From CAVQUE01 sp046290435 (GTDB taxonomy: Bacteria > Actinomycetota > Acidimicrobiia > Acidimicrobiales > UBA8592): 64,000 nt of DNA. The stretch lies in the NCBI GenBank assembly GCA_046290435.1, contig JBKAGO010000040.1, positions 1-64,000 on the forward strand. Direction: 5' to 3'. Positions within the stretch are counted from its first letter, which is position 1. Each line of letters begins with the position of its first letter. Shown piece after piece: positions 36,485-44,631 of this stretch. Position numbers and translations under genes: made by a program. The notes under the pieces were generated by a model, which had not been told where the DNA came from, ran no database searches, and saw only the letters and a list, made by a program, of their open reading frames with translations.

Positions 36485-37690
36485 GTGAAGCTCGCCATCC
36501 TTTCGAGGGAACCGAGAACCTACTCCACGATGCGCCTCAAGTCGGCCGCCATCGAACGGGGCCACACGGTTCGTGTCCTCAACACCTTGCGGTTCGCCAT
36601 CGATCTGTCCTCCGACGAACCCGATCTGCAGTACCGGGGCAAGCAGCTGTCGGACTACGACGCGGTGCTACCCAGGATCGGCACGTCGATCACCTATTTC
36701 GGTACGGCGGTGGTGCGCCAGTTCGAACAGATGGACGTCTACACGCCCAACACGGCCAATGGCATCGCGAACTCCCGCGACAAGCTCCGCGCCATCCAGA
36801 TCATGTCGCGCCACGAGATCGGCATGCCGGCGACGACGTTCGTGCGCGACCGCGCCGACGTGCTCCCGGCGATCGAACGGGTGGGCGGCTCGCCGGTGGT
36901 CATCAAGCTGCTCGAGGGCACCCAGGGAATCGGTGTCATCCTGGCGCCCGACACCAAGGTGGCCGAGGCCATCATCGAGACGCTCCAGAGCACCAAGCAG
37001 AACGTCTTGATCCAGCAGTTCATCGCCGAGAGCCGCGGCAAGGACATCCGGGCTCTCGTCGTCGGCGACCGGGTGGTGGCGGCCATGCGGCGCAGCGCCT
37101 CGGGCGACGAGTTCCGATCCAACGTGCACCGTGGCGGCACCGCCGAGGGCATCACCATCGCCCCCGACTACGAGGCCACCGCCGTCCGGGCGGCACAGAT
37201 CATGGGGCTGCGGGTGGCCGGCGTCGACATGCTGGAGGGCAACGCCGGGCCGATGGTGATGGAGGTCAACTCCTCACCGGGACTGCGCGGCATCGAGCAG
37301 GCGACCGAACTCGACGTCGCCGGGGCCATCGTCGACTACATCGCCAACCAGGTCGCGTTCCCCGAACTCGACGTGCGCCAGCGGCTGACGGTCAGCACCG
37401 GCTACGGCGTCGCCGAGCTGCTGGTGCGCGAGGACGCACACTTCGTCGGCCAGACCATCTCCGAGTCCGGCCTGCGCGACCGCGACATGACCATCCTCAC
37501 GCTGCATCGGGGCACCCACGTCGTGCCCAACCCGCGCGGCAACCGGATCCTCGAGGCCAACGACCGCCTGTTGTGCTTCGGCAAGCTCGAAGAGATGCGC
37601 GACATGATCCCGAAGCGTCGCCGCCGGCGGGCCAAGGTGCAGCCCCTGCCCGACGAACCGATCCTCGACGAGGCCAACCCCGACGCCTGA
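36485..37690 (+). CDS. rimK: RimK-like ATP-grasp ligase with C-terminal RCK_C domain
   Basis: A 401-residue protein. Residues 1-290 match RimK alpha-L-glutamate ligases: LAILSREPRTYST, NSRDKLRAIQIM, VVIKLLEGTQGIGVIL, a metal-binding VMEVNSSPGL and the RRSASGDEFRSNVHRGG loop. An extra domain of about 85 residues (about 305-385; VAELLVREDAHFVGQTISE, DMTILTLHRG, ILEANDRLLCFG) is an RCK_C/TrkA-C ligand-binding module, so activity may respond to a nucleotide. It starts at GTG 36485 with AGGAGAG just upstream. It is divergent from the RimB-like gene. Confidence 0.9.
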   Translation: MKLAILSREPRTYSTMRLKSAAIERGHTVRVLNTLRFAIDLSSDEPDLQYRGKQLSDYDAVLPRIGTSITYFGTAVVRQFEQMDVYTPNTANGIANSRDKLRAIQIMSRHEIGMPATTFVRDRADVLPAIERVGGSPVVIKLLEGTQGIGVILAPDTKVAEAIIETLQSTKQNVLIQQFIAESRGKDIRALVVGDRVVAAMRRSASGDEFRSNVHRGGTAEGITIAPDYEATAVRAAQIMGLRVAGVDMLEGNAGPMVMEVNSSPGLRGIEQATELDVAGAIVDYIANQVAFPELDVRQRLTVSTGYGVAELLVREDAHFVGQTISESGLRDRDMTILTLHRGTHVVPNPRGNRILEANDRLLCFGKLEEMRDMIPKRRRRRAKVQPLPDEPILDEANPDA

Positions 37691-37701
37691 CTCATCGGGG
37701 C

Positions 37702-37742
37702 GCGCTCGGCGGCTCCTCGAGCGGCGTCGCTGCGCCGAGCGC
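37702..37742. terminator. Bidirectional hairpin between rimK and the MFS gene
   Basis: GCGCTCGGCG pairs perfectly with CGCCGAGCGC over 10 bp around a 21-nt loop in the 54-base gap between convergent genes. Confidence 0.7.
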
Positions 37743-37744
37743 AG

Positions 37745-39088
37745 TCAGGGTTCCCGGGTCTGCTCCGCCTGCGCCGGCTCCGGCCCGGTGGAAGCACCGG
37801 CCGGCTTGGCCGGTGCAGGCCGGCGCGACAGCAGGCTCGCCGCGATCGCGGTGGCTCGTGCCGGGAAGGCCACGTAGTCGCGCTGACGGCTCATGGGCAG
37901 CGCGTCACGCACCACCGCCCGGTAGCCCATGAACACGGCGATCATCGCATTGGCGACACAGATCACGACGAAGTACGCGGCGGGATCGAAGGCCGCCATC
38001 AGGGCTGCGGTGACGAGCGGGCCCACGAGCGCACCGATGCCGTTGATGCGAACCAGCGCGGCGCTCGCACCCATCATCTGTTCGGGCGGTAGCCAGTCGT
38101 TGCTGTACGCGATGGTCAGCGAATACAGCGGGTAGCCCGCAGCGCCGACGACGAACATGGCGGCGATGGCGGCATCGCTGCCGTCGGGCACGACCAGCAA
38201 CGCCGCTGCGGCCACCGTCGCCACAGCCGCCACGACGATCATCACCGCCCGGCGCGGGAAGCGGTCGGCGAGCAGCCCGATGGGCCACTGTGAGAGCACC
38301 GATGCTGCCATCGGTGCGGCCAGGAAGAGCGATATCCGCGCCGGCGACATCCCGACAGCCGACCCGTACACCGCGCCCAACGCGAGCAGGGTGCCCATCG
38401 CCGCGCCCACACAGAACGACGAGAACACCCCGGAGGGCACGACGCGGACGAGCGCCCGCACGTTCATCGGTTCGGGCACCACCAGCGGCGGCGCGCTCGA
38501 CGCCGACAGCGTGACCGGCACGAGTGCCATGGACACCAGCACCGACGCCAGCACGAACAGCGAGAACCCCGATGGGTCCGCCACGTTCAACAAGAGCTGA
38601 CCGACGGAGAGCGACCCCATGCTGACGACCATGTAGATGGCCAGGATGCGCCCGCGCGTCGCATTGGTGGCCAGGTCGTTCAGCCACGATTCGACGACGA
38701 CGTAGAGCCCGGCCATGCATGCACCGAAGACGAAGCGCATGACCGACCAGACGATCGGATCGACGACCACGGTGTGGACGAGCACGGCGCTCGACGCCGT
38801 CGACGCCAGCGCGGCGAACACACGGATGTGGCCGACCGCTCGCAGTGCCTTCTCGGCGAACGACGTACCGACCAGGAACCCGGCGAAGTAGGCGGCCATG
38901 ACCAGGCCGGACACGCCCAGGCCGAATCCCTCGGCTTCGGACCGCAGCCCGAGCACTGCGCCGTTCAGGCCGTTGCCGACCATGATCAACGCCAGACCAC
39001 AGAACAGGGCCCAACTGGCCGCCGCGACGTTGTGCGACGCGATGGCCGGTCCCCCCTCGATCGGGGTCGACTGATCGACGTCGCTCAT
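37745..39088 (-). CDS. YcaD-like MFS transporter
   Basis: A 447-residue 12-helix carrier. YVVVESWLND after TM5 and the pattern GSLSVGQLLLN are typical of the YcaD/UPF0226 branch of the MFS. GLLADRFPRRAVM is the mid-protein MFS loop. The Pro/Ala-rich C-terminal tail of about 35 residues is cytoplasmic. ATG 39088 is preferred to the GTG at 39094. It converges with rimK. Substrates of this branch are not established. Confidence 0.82.
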   Translation of the reverse strand: MSDVDQSTPIEGGPAIASHNVAAASWALFCGLALIMVGNGLNGAVLGLRSEAEGFGLGVSGLVMAAYFAGFLVGTSFAEKALRAVGHIRVFAALASTASSAVLVHTVVVDPIVWSVMRFVFGACMAGLYVVVESWLNDLATNATRGRILAIYMVVSMGSLSVGQLLLNVADPSGFSLFVLASVLVSMALVPVTLSASSAPPLVVPEPMNVRALVRVVPSGVFSSFCVGAAMGTLLALGAVYGSAVGMSPARISLFLAAPMAASVLSQWPIGLLADRFPRRAVMIVVAAVATVAAAALLVVPDGSDAAIAAMFVVGAAGYPLYSLTIAYSNDWLPPEQMMGASAALVRINGIGALVGPLVTAALMAAFDPAAYFVVICVANAMIAVFMGYRAVVRDALPMSRQRDYVAFPARATAIAASLLSRRPAPAKPAGASTGPEPAQAEQTREP

Positions 39089-39131
39089 CACCACGGATGC
39101 GCAGGGTAACGGCGAGGACCTACGCGTCGTG

Positions 39132-39152
39132 GGCCCGGCCGCATCCCGGGCC
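39132..39152 (-). terminator. Hairpin downstream of the UGSC module
   Basis: GGCCCGG pairs with CCGGGCC around 7 nt in the 82-base gap after the stop codon of the UGSC-partner gene. It probably ends that transcript before the MFS promoter. Confidence 0.5.
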
Positions 39153-39170
39153 GACTCGGCGGTGCCGGTT

Positions 39171-40259
39171 TCAGACCCCCGGGATCTCGCACGCCTGGCC
39201 GATGTCGACGGCCACGGTCACCGCCCGGTTGGCCGACGGGCCTGCGCACCACGACGGGAAAGCCGTGGAGTACAGCCCTCCCCCACCGGCGACGAAGACC
39301 AGCAGGTCCTCGGGCGACCGGAAGCAGCGGTAGCTGCGCTCGGGCAGCAGCCGGCCCATGGCGGCGGTGCGGGCGAGGTCGGCGCCGGACATCACCGCAC
39401 GCTCTGCGATGGCCTCGGCGACGCCGACGGCGTCGAACCCGGCGTCGGCGAGCGCCTGGGCGTGGTCCGGATTGAGCGCCAGGGCGGCCTGGCCGTTGCG
39501 CAGCACCATGTTGTTGGTGGCAGCGTTGGCGAAGGCCGCAGCGAGCGACGTCAGCAGACGATCGGCCGAGGTGGGATCGTCGCCGTCGGTGACGCCGATG
39601 ACCGAGTGGGGGCCGTCGGTACCGATGACGGTGACGGTCGACTCCTCGGCGGCGAACCCGCGGCGGGCGTGCAGCGGCGCGAACGGGCTGGCTCCCTCGT
39701 CCTCGGCGACACAGCAGGTGAACTTGGCGGGCGTGCCGAGCAGCGCCATGTCGGAGACGCCGGCGCGGCCGCCGCCGATGTTGATCATGGCCAGGCGCAG
39801 CGCACGTCCGATCGAGGCGTTGGCCCGGAAGCCCGGACCCAGCGCGCCGTAGCCCGACGCGATGCCGCACCACTGCGCAGCCGGGCCGTTGACGATGATC
39901 AGCGGGGTGGTCGAGTGCGTCGTGGCCTGCATCTCGGTGAGGTCGAACGCCGGATCCATGATCGCCCGGGCCGCGGCGACGACGATGGGTGCGTGATCGG
40001 GCAGACAGCCGGCCATCACCGCAGCGGCGGCGAGGGCGTCGACGCGGCACGCACCGAGGTTGGGGCCCATGGAGCCCAGGACGAGGTCGCCGTCGAGGCC
40101 GGTTGCGAGCACCATGCGCTCGACGCGTTCGGCGGTGGGAACGATGACGGGGAGTCCGTCGGTGCAGCCGAGCTCGTGCAACAGCTCGACCGCGGCCGCC
40201 TCGTCGGCGGCGGTGAGCAGCGCCGGGGCGGTGACCGTGTTGGTCGCGGTGGTGGTCAT
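39171..40259 (-). CDS. Conserved protein of unknown function coupled to the UGSC selenoprotein
   Basis: A 362-residue soluble protein I cannot place in a characterised enzyme family. It has an Ala-rich helical N-terminal part with GSMGPNLGACRVDALAAAAVM, a central LIIVNGPAAQWCGIASGYGALGPG and NIGGGRAGVSDMALLG, a Cys pair (KFTCCVAEDEG), and a C-terminal VFVAGGGGLYSTAFPSW. Several conserved-looking Cys could face a redox partner. Its ATG overlaps the TGA of the UGSC gene by four bases (40256-40259), so the two proteins are probably made in a fixed ratio and act together. No signal peptide or membrane helix. Confidence 0.8.
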   Translation of the reverse strand: MTTTATNTVTAPALLTAADEAAAVELLHELGCTDGLPVIVPTAERVERMVLATGLDGDLVLGSMGPNLGACRVDALAAAAVMAGCLPDHAPIVVAAARAIMDPAFDLTEMQATTHSTTPLIIVNGPAAQWCGIASGYGALGPGFRANASIGRALRLAMINIGGGRAGVSDMALLGTPAKFTCCVAEDEGASPFAPLHARRGFAAEESTVTVIGTDGPHSVIGVTDGDDPTSADRLLTSLAAAFANAATNNMVLRNGQAALALNPDHAQALADAGFDAVGVAEAIAERAVMSGADLARTAAMGRLLPERSYRCFRSPEDLLVFVAGGGGLYSTAFPSWCAGPSANRAVTVAVDIGQACEIPGV

Positions 40260-40786
40260 GCCGGATCCGCCAGGGCGTCGACGATGGCCGAGGCGACGTC
40301 GTCGGCGACGCGCGCCATGGCCGCGGCGCCGGTGCCGGCCACCGGATGCGGCAGCCGCACCCGCGGCAGGTCCGGGAGGCCCACCGAACGGGCAACGAAG
40401 TCGCCCTGGGGCCAGAAGTCGTCGGTCACGAGGGCCACGGCCGGGATGCCCCGCCGGGCGATGAGAACGCCGTCACGCACGGTGCCGGTGGTGCAGCTCC
40501 CTCAATGGCCGTAGGCGGCGACGACCGCCCGGCATTCGGCGACGATCTCGCCGAGCATCTGGTCTGACACGACTGCCGAGGCGTTGCCCTTGTCGTAGCG
40601 CTCGAATCGGGCGCCGGGCACCAGGGAGGTCAGCGACTTCTCGACATGGTCGAGGAACGCCACCGAATCGGGGAAGCCATTGGCGAGCAGGCCGATGGTG
40701 ACGGGCTCGTCGCCGAGCGCGATGCCGAGCTCGTAGGGGTCGACGGGTGTGCCCGGCGCAGCGCGCGGGTCGAAGAACTCGATCAT
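40256..40786 (-). CDS. UGSC-family selenoprotein (in-frame UGA = selenocysteine, residue 95)
   Basis: Read through one in-frame TGA at 40502-40504, the frame from ATG 40786 to TGA 40256 encodes 176 residues with the motif AAYGH-U-GSCTTG. The U-G-S-C motif is the signature that names the UGSC (seleno)protein family, in which U is selenocysteine or Cys. Protein similarity and codon usage continue past the TGA with no new start of good quality (the only early one is a GTG 8 codons on). The U-x-x-C arrangement resembles thioredoxin-type CxxC redox centres. Stopping at TGA would leave a 94-residue fragment ending just before the presumed active site. It is followed by a coupled partner gene. Biochemical role unknown. 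Confidence 0.85.
40466..40486 (-). promoter_or_regulatory. Candidate bacterial SECIS hairpin of the UGSC gene
   Basis: In the mRNA, 16-36 nt after the UGA, CCGU pairs with ACGG around loop GCGUG, with three further weak pairs after an A-C mismatch. Position and the GU in the loop fit bacterial SECIS elements, but the stem is weak and a competing GCAC/GUGC pairing exists nearby. Confidence 0.35.
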
Positions 40787-41001
40787 GCAGAGCAGTCTTG
40801 CAGCGCCACCGCGATCGTGCCGGAGCTGCGGCCGCATGCGCCTAGTCCGGCCAGGTACCGTTGCCGTCGAACGGGTTTCCCGAGCGAGGACGACGATCGG
40901 CGCGCCCTGCTCGGGATGGCTCCGGGGTGATCGATCTCGTCGGCAGTGGGTGACCATGCTCGGCACCAGCGGTCGGGGCGGGGCCCTTCAGGTGACGGTG
41001 C

Positions 41002-41796
41002 TCACGAGTTGCTCCGGCTGCGGCCGGTGACGGCCGTGACCGGGCGGCCTGCGATGTGGGTCAGGCCGGGGTCGACGTCGACCAGGCCGGCCGAGCGAAG
41101 GCGTTCGGCCATGGATTCCGCGGTGACCATCGTGAACGGGTGGGCGTGACCGTTGGAGGCGAACCGCTCGTGGTCGGGGTGCTCGGGATCGTCGAAGGCC
41201 TCGTCGACCAATAGCACGCGCCCGGACGGGGCCAGGGCGCGGGCTATCTCGGCGATGCCACGGTCGACGTCGACCCAGTGGTGCATGGTGTTCACGGCGT
41301 AGATGGCGTCGGCGCCCCTGTCGTCGACCGGCAGGTCCTCGGCGGCACCGTCGGCGATCTCGATGCGCTTGCGGCCACGCTGGGCCAGGCGCCGCAGGGC
41401 CAAGGTGCGGCGCATGAACGGTGTCGGCTCGACGGCGATCACGTGTGCCCCGGCGGCAGCCGCCCGCACGACCCCGGCGCCCATGCCCGCACCGACGTCG
41501 ACGACGACCTCGCCGCGCTGGGGCGCGACCAGCGCGACGACGGCGTCGTTGACCGGCGACCGCCACATGCGCGGCGCGTTGCGCAGGTACCGCACGATGC
41601 CGGCCCAACCACGGTCGTGATGGTGGCCATGACCGTGATGGCCGTGATCGTGGTGGCCGTGGCCGTGGTGCTCATGGCCGTTCGAGTGCGCGTGGTCGTG
41701 GTCGGGCGCTGGTCCTCGGTCGGTGCCGCCATTCGCGGGGCCGGCTGCGCCGTCGCTGCCGTGGTCGTCGCGAGCGTGGGAGTCGGTGCCGGTCAT
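41002..41796 (-). CDS. Class I SAM-dependent methyltransferase with His-rich N-terminal tail
   Basis: A 264-residue protein. The Rossmann motif I is VVVDVGAGMGAG (about residues 98-109). Then come HVIAVEPTPFM (motif II, acidic end) and LPVDDRGADAIYAVNTMHHW (motif III region), then ALAPSGRVLLVDE, the ubiE/methyltransf_11 layout. Residues about 33-62 are nearly half His with Gly and Asp (HGHGHHDHGHHGHGHHHD), a probable metal-binding tail. The substrate is unknown; small-molecule or metalloid methylation is possible. The start, ATG 41796, is divergent from the nitroreductase fusion 54 bases away. Confidence 0.82.
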   Translation of the reverse strand: MTGTDSHARDDHGSDGAAGPANGGTDRGPAPDHDHAHSNGHEHHGHGHHDHGHHGHGHHHDRGWAGIVRYLRNAPRMWRSPVNDAVVALVAPQRGEVVVDVGAGMGAGVVRAAAAGAHVIAVEPTPFMRRTLALRRLAQRGRKRIEIADGAAEDLPVDDRGADAIYAVNTMHHWVDVDRGIAEIARALAPSGRVLLVDEAFDDPEHPDHERFASNGHAHPFTMVTAESMAERLRSAGLVDVDPGLTHIAGRPVTAVTGRSRSNS

Positions 41797-41850
41797 CGAA
41801 CCAGACAAGCGCACCGGCGCAACGCGGCGCAACCGGCCAGACTCGAAGGC

Positions 41851-43128
41851 ATGGATATCGACACCGCCTCGGTCGACGAGGCCCTCGCCACCACCCGATC
41901 GGTCCGCCGTCGGCTCGATCTCACCCGTCCCGTCGACGACTCGATCATCGTCGACTGCATCGACATCGCCGAGCAGGCCCCCACCGGCGGCAACCGGTCG
42001 GCACGGCGGTGGCTGGTCGTGCGCGACCCTGTGGTCAAGGAGACGCTGGCCGAGCTGTACCGCGACGTCGCCGGCAACTGGATGATCGAGACCCGCGATC
42101 GTCTGGCCGGGTCGGGCCACCCCGACGAGGCGATGATGACTTCGGCGGCGTACCTCGCCGAGCACCTGGCCGAGGTCCCGGCGATCGTGATCCCGGCCAT
42201 CGTCGGGGTGCACGACGGCAGCGGCCGGCCCGGGCTGTTCGACTCGGTGCTGCAGTCCGCGTGGAGCTTCTGTGTGGCGCTCCGGGCTCGGGGCCTGGGA
42301 ACGGCATGGACCACGGCCGTCCTGTCCGATCGCGAGCGGCTCGGTGAGCTGCTGGCCATTCCCGACGACGTGACACCCGTCGCGATGCTGCCGGTGGCGT
42401 GGACCATCGGGACGGACTTCCGTCGGGTCCCGCGCACGCCGGCACGCGAGATCATGTACGTCGATCGCTGGGGTCGCACGACGGACCGGTCGGCAGGCGC
42501 CACGACGGGCGCTCCAGCAGGCGGCACGGCGGGCGGCCCGGCTACTGGTCAGAAGGCCGGCGCTCCGGCAGGCGGCCCGACGGGCGCACCGGCTATCGGT
42601 CCAGATGCCGGCGGTCAGACGGTTGGTCCGGTGCGCCTGGCAGACGGGCCCGGCGTGGTCGTCGAGCGCGACATCGGCGCTCACCCGCGGGTGGTGTGGG
42701 AGGTGATCAGCGACATCGCCATGCCGGTGGGTTTCAGCGACGAGTTGGTGGCGGTGCGCTGGGACGACGACGACCCCGATCCGACCGCCCGGCTGGGCCG
42801 CCGGTTCGTCGGTGCGAACCATCACCGGAGGCGGGGCGACTGGGAGGTGCCGTGCTGGGTGGACGTGTACGAGCCGAAGCGGGCGTTCGGCTGGTGCACC
42901 AGCGATGTCGACGATCCAGGGGCACGCTGGCGTTTCGAGCTCGAGCCACGCGACGGCGGGACACGGCTGCGGTTCCGCATGGCGCTGGGTCCGGGCCCGT
43001 CGGGGTTGACCGAGGTGGTGGCGTCGATGCCCGACGACGAGGCCCGCCTGGTGGCGCGTCGCCTCGACGAACACGAGCAGAACATGCGCCGGGTGCTCGA
43101 CGGCGTCGCCGCCCTGGCCACCGGGTAG
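41851..43128 (+). CDS. Nitroreductase-SRPBCC fusion protein
   Basis: A 425-residue two-domain protein. Residues 1-205 are a nitroreductase/BluB-type FMN enzyme: TRSVRRRLDLTRPV, then EQAPTGGNRSARRW for FMN, FDSVLQSAWSFCVALRARGLG, and an IGTDFRRVPR end. Residues about 208-250 are a Gly/Ala/Pro linker with imperfect repeats. Residues 255-425 form an SRPBCC hydrophobic-ligand domain (VVVERDIGAHPRVVWEVISD, FGWCTSDVDDPGARWRFEL). The fusion suggests that a bulky hydrophobic substrate is bound by the second domain and reduced by the first. It starts at ATG 41851 after GAAGG, although that site is very close. Confidence 0.85.
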   Translation: MDIDTASVDEALATTRSVRRRLDLTRPVDDSIIVDCIDIAEQAPTGGNRSARRWLVVRDPVVKETLAELYRDVAGNWMIETRDRLAGSGHPDEAMMTSAAYLAEHLAEVPAIVIPAIVGVHDGSGRPGLFDSVLQSAWSFCVALRARGLGTAWTTAVLSDRERLGELLAIPDDVTPVAMLPVAWTIGTDFRRVPRTPAREIMYVDRWGRTTDRSAGATTGAPAGGTAGGPATGQKAGAPAGGPTGAPAIGPDAGGQTVGPVRLADGPGVVVERDIGAHPRVVWEVISDIAMPVGFSDELVAVRWDDDDPDPTARLGRRFVGANHHRRRGDWEVPCWVDVYEPKRAFGWCTSDVDDPGARWRFELEPRDGGTRLRFRMALGPGPSGLTEVVASMPDDEARLVARRLDEHEQNMRRVLDGVAALATG

Positions 43129-43156
43129 CCCCCCGGGGGTCATGGGCCATCCGACT

Positions 43157-43262
43157 GGCGCCGAAACGCGTCGCTCTGGCAACAAGTTTCGGCGCCAGAA
43201 CCATGACGCCATCCGACTGGCGCCGAAACGCGTCGCTCTGGCAACGAGTTTCGGCGCCAGAA
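43157..43262. repeat. Palindromic 62-bp-period repeat array, 2 units
   Basis: Units start at 43157 and 43219 with the same arms and centre as the array at 3429. Here the stem is longer: the outer CT/AG and inner C/G also pair, giving CTGGCGCCGAAAC against GTTTCGGCGCCAG. It lies in the gap between convergent genes ending at 43128 and 43280. Confidence 0.92.
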
Positions 43263-43279
43263 TGATGACCTCGGCTGGC

Positions 43280-44251
43280 TCAGGTCCGGTCCCACACCGG
43301 GTGACGCCACCGGAAGGCCACGACGTCGTCGAGCGTCGCCGGGATGCCCTCGAGCAGCGTCGAGAACCGCGGCTCGATCCCCAGCCCCCGCCAGCCGGCG
43401 CCCGGGTCGATGCGGATGTCCTGGTTCCAACTGCGAATGGTGTCGGGGCTGATCATCGTCGGGCCGAGGCTCCCGAGCGGGCGTCCCACGACGCGGGCGC
43501 CCAGTTGCGACAGCGCCCGGGGAAGACGCAGGACCCGCACCCCCGGCGCATAGCTGCCCAGTATCTCGAAGAACTCGTTCCAGGTGAACGAGCCGTGGTC
43601 GGCGACCGGGATCGGCGTATTCGGTGGCCGTTCCACGGCGGCGATCAATGCGTCGGCTGCGTCGGCGACATGCATGTGCGCGAAGTGATTGGTGCCGCTG
43701 CCCGGAAACGGCACCACCCGGTTGCGGATCATGCCGAACAGGAGACTGTGGGGACCGTAGACATGGGGCAGGCGGAGGCTGCCGACCGAGACGCCGGCGG
43801 CAGCGCCCAGTTCGGCGAGCACCTCCTCTGCGTCGACCTTGGCCCGGCCATAGTCGATATGGGGATCGACCCTTGTCGACTCGTCGATGATCTCGCCGTC
43901 ACCGCGATACACCAGGGCGCTCGACCCGAAGGCCACGTTGCTCACCCCGGCATGAATGGCCTCTTCCATGAGGGTGCGGGTTCCGTCGACCAGGGTCGGC
44001 GCCAGCTTGGCGTAGGGCTCGAACGTGGCCCGGCCGGCGAGATGGATGACGGCATCGATGCCGGCAAGCGCCCGCCGCAGGGAGGGTCGCGACCGGAGAT
44101 CCCCGTGGACGACCTCGGCGTCGAGCGAGGCGACCAGGGGTGCCCGGCTGACCCGGCGGACCATCAGCCGAGGAAGACGACCGGCGTCGGCGAGTCGGCG
44201 CGCGACCTCCAGCCCGATGAACCCGGTCGCGCCGGTGACGAGAACACGCAC
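43280..44251 (-). CDS. NAD-dependent epimerase/dehydratase (extended SDR)
   Basis: A 323-residue Rossmann protein: VRVLVTGATGFIGLEVARRL binds NAD(P), then DLRSRPSLRRAL, AVIHLAG, a catalytic Ser in FGSSALVY and the IDYGRAKVDAEEVL YxxxK. The pattern is that of extended SDRs acting on nucleotide sugars, sterol-like or aldehyde substrates. GTG 44251 gives the standard N-terminus. ATG 44290 would add 13 residues and lies hard against the repeat array at 44297. Confidence 0.87.
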   Translation of the reverse strand: MRVLVTGATGFIGLEVARRLADAGRLPRLMVRRVSRAPLVASLDAEVVHGDLRSRPSLRRALAGIDAVIHLAGRATFEPYAKLAPTLVDGTRTLMEEAIHAGVSNVAFGSSALVYRGDGEIIDESTRVDPHIDYGRAKVDAEEVLAELGAAAGVSVGSLRLPHVYGPHSLLFGMIRNRVVPFPGSGTNHFAHMHVADAADALIAAVERPPNTPIPVADHGSFTWNEFFEILGSYAPGVRVLRLPRALSQLGARVVGRPLGSLGPTMISPDTIRSWNQDIRIDPGAGWRGLGIEPRFSTLLEGIPATLDDVVAFRWRHPVWDRT

Positions 44252-44296
44252 GACGGCGGGCCTACCCCGCGGGGCCTCCGGCGAATCCATCGTTCC

Positions 44297-44590
44297 GGCG
44301 CCGAAACACGTCGCCCTGGCAACAAGTTTCGGCGCCAGAACCATGACCCCATCCGACCGGCGCCGAAACACGTCGCCCTGGCAACAAGTTTCGGCGCCAG
44401 AACCATGACGCCATCCAACCGGCGCCGAAACGCGTCGCCCTGGCAACAAGTTTCGGCGCCAGAACCATGACGCCATCCAACCGGCGCCGAAACGCGTCGC
44501 CCTGGCAACAAGTTTCGGCGCCAGAACCATGACGCCATCCGACTGGCGCCGAAATCTGTCGCTCTGGCAACGATTTTCGGCGCCAGAACG
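44297..44590. repeat. Palindromic 62-bp-period repeat array, 5 units
   Basis: Units start at 44297, 44359, 44421, 44483 and 44545, all exactly 62 bp apart, with filler close to ATGACGCCATCC in four of the five. The last unit is the most diverged (GAAATCTG after the left arm). It lies between two minus-strand genes, downstream of which the SDR gene begins, so here it may sit in the SDR transcript leader. This is the longest of the four arrays. Confidence 0.92.
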
Positions 44591-44631
44591 ATGACGCCGC
44601 GGCTCACGCCCCCATGGGGCTCAGTCGCCGG

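Noticed and set aside
40256..40480. Separate 74-residue protein downstream of the UGSC UGA
   Set aside because: It begins at a weak GTG inside the continuous selenoprotein frame; the U-G-S-C motif and the four-base overlap with the partner gene show that it is the C-terminal part of one protein.
40749..41030. Short plus-strand frame in the gap before the methyltransferase end
   Set aside because: No ribosome-binding site, no family, and it overlaps the UGSC start and the end of the methyltransferase gene on the other strand.
43157..44590. Repeat arrays as CRISPR
   Set aside because: Units are palindromic and about 46 bp, the intervening 16 bp filler is similar between units rather than unique, and no cas genes are present.
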